Source: Planctomycetaceae bacterium
Lineage (GTDB): Bacteria; Planctomycetota; Planctomycetia; Pirellulales; UBA1268
NCBI GenBank assembly: GCA_005789975.1
Contig: SXWC01000090.1
Coordinates: forward strand, 1-5,588
DNA length: 5,588 nucleotides
Reading direction: 5' to 3'
The position numbers were made by a program, and so were the translations under genes. The first letter of the stretch is position 1, and every line of letters begins with the position of its first letter. Below are positions 4,802-5,588 of this stretch, one piece after another. Below the pieces are notes generated by a model. It was not told the DNA's origin. It saw nothing but the letters and a program-made list of their open reading frames with translations, and ran no database searches.

Positions 4802-5588
4802 ATGGAAAAGCAGAACGACCAGTCGCGAATGGATCGAATCGTGTCGCTCGCCAAGCGACGGGGCTTCATCTTCCAGTCGAGCGAGATCTACGGCGGCCTG
4901 AACGGCTTCTGGGACTACGGGCCGCTGGGCGTCGCCCTCAAGCGGAACCTCAAGGACTGCTGGTGGCGGGACATGGTCGCCGGCCACGACGAACTGGCGA
5001 CGATCCAGGGAGCACCCTCGCCCTACGAGATGGCGGGCCTCGACTGCACGATCATCATGCACCCGCAGGTCTGGAAGTGCTCCGGCCACTTCGACCTGTT
5101 CCACGACTGGATGATCGACTGCCGCGAATCGAAGCGGCGCTACCGCTACGATCACCTCAACGGCCGCTGGGCCGCCCACCGTGGCAAGAAGGTTTTCGTG
5201 ACCACCGACCAGTCGGGGGACGAGGCGCCCCCGAGCATCGCCGCCAAGGCCCAGAAGTTCTTCGGCCTGCGGGCCAAGCAGGTGGACGAGATCGAGTGGT
5301 CGGGCGATCTCGGGTCGCTCGCCGCCGCCGTGGCCTCCGGGGTGCTCTCGCTCGCCGATGCGCTCGGCCCCGATGCCGCTGCCCCGGGCACGCTCACCGA
5401 GCCCCGCGAGTTCAACCTCATGTTCGAGACGCGGATCGGGGCCCTCGCGGGCAACGACGACGACCGCGCCTTCCTCCGTCCCGAGACGGCCCAGGGAATC
5501 TTCGTCAACTTCAAGAACGTGGTCGACACCTCGCGGGTGCGGGTGCCCTTCGGGATCGGCAAGATCGGCAAGAGCTTCAGCAACGAGA
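4802..5588 (+). CDS. glyS: Glycyl-tRNA synthetase, single-chain class II type, N-terminal part
   Basis: This enzyme charges tRNA-Gly with glycine in the cytoplasm. The first 262 codons are present and the frame is open to the right edge. It is the homodimeric GlyRS type, not the bacterial alpha2-beta2 form. GFIFQSSEIYGG (21-32) and DYGPLG (38-43) form the N-terminal catalytic core entry, followed by CSGH (93-96), a variable insertion (about 115-200), FNLMFET (204-210) and RPETAQGIFVNFKNV (226-240). It ends inside class II motif 2 at GKSFSNE (256-262). The expected motif-2 sequence is FRNE, so S260 replaces the usual arginine. The insertion contains an alanine-rich stretch (residues 172-194) typical of high-GC coding sequence. 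It sits 90 bp after comB on the same strand and may have its own promoter, though none is evident. No T-box-like leader is seen. Confidence 0.95.
   Translation, partial: MEKQNDQSRMDRIVSLAKRRGFIFQSSEIYGGLNGFWDYGPLGVALKRNLKDCWWRDMVAGHDELATIQGAPSPYEMAGLDCTIIMHPQVWKCSGHFDLFHDWMIDCRESKRRYRYDHLNGRWAAHRGKKVFVTTDQSGDEAPPSIAAKAQKFFGLRAKQVDEIEWSGDLGSLAAAVASGVLSLADALGPDAAAPGTLTEPREFNLMFETRIGALAGNDDDRAFLRPETAQGIFVNFKNVVDTSRVRVPFGIGKIGKSFSNE

Noticed and set aside
4592..5583. Minus-strand open frames of 195 and 143 codons opposite comB end and glyS
   Set aside because: The plus strand encodes an unmistakable glycyl-tRNA synthetase across this region, so these are shadows.

Overview
This is a 5.6 kb, GC-rich, gene-dense chromosomal window from a bacterium that makes menaquinone by the futalosine (Mqn) route. 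The mix of a futalosine radical-SAM enzyme, a bacterial ComB homologue, weak Shine-Dalgarno sites and sequence style suggests a planctomycete of the Pirellulales type. That lineage call is inference from gene content, not from a marker gene. There are seven protein-coding genes, two of them cut by the window edges. I see no rRNA, tRNA, CRISPR array, transposase or phage gene.

Layout: the left edge holds the C-terminal end of the DNA helicase RecG (+). Its stop codon faces the stop codon of mqnE (-) across 22 bp. From about 3990 down to 316 the minus strand carries a probable four-gene transcription unit, in transcription order ubiE/menG (methyltransferase), ubiX (prenylated-FMN synthase), ubiA/mqnP (prenyltransferase) and mqnE (aminofutalosine synthase). 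The first three are packed tightly: a 4-nt gap, then a TGATG stop/start overlap. mqnE follows after a 145-bp noncoding gap. On the plus strand, divergent from ubiE and possibly overlapping its 5' end, is comB (putative 2-phosphosulfolactate phosphatase family). After a 90-bp gap with a short perfect palindrome comes the 5' part of glyS (single-chain glycyl-tRNA synthetase), which runs off the right edge.

How the genes work together: MqnE makes aminofutalosine early in the pathway. UbiX supplies the prenylated FMN that a UbiD-type decarboxylase needs. The UbiA-family enzyme attaches the polyprenyl tail, and UbiE/MenG performs the last ring methylation that yields menaquinone. The cluster therefore combines one early step with the late tailoring steps. 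mqnA, mqnB, mqnC, mqnD and the UbiD-like decarboxylase are not in this window and should lie elsewhere. RecG, ComB and GlyS look like unrelated neighbours.

I did not find a convincing new biological system. The best second-look items are a short motif repeated three times at an exact 30-bp period in the ubiA-mqnE gap, a G-quadruplex-type run just upstream of mqnE, overlapping divergent starts of ubiE and comB, and a serine where class II motif 2 of glycyl-tRNA synthetase normally has arginine.
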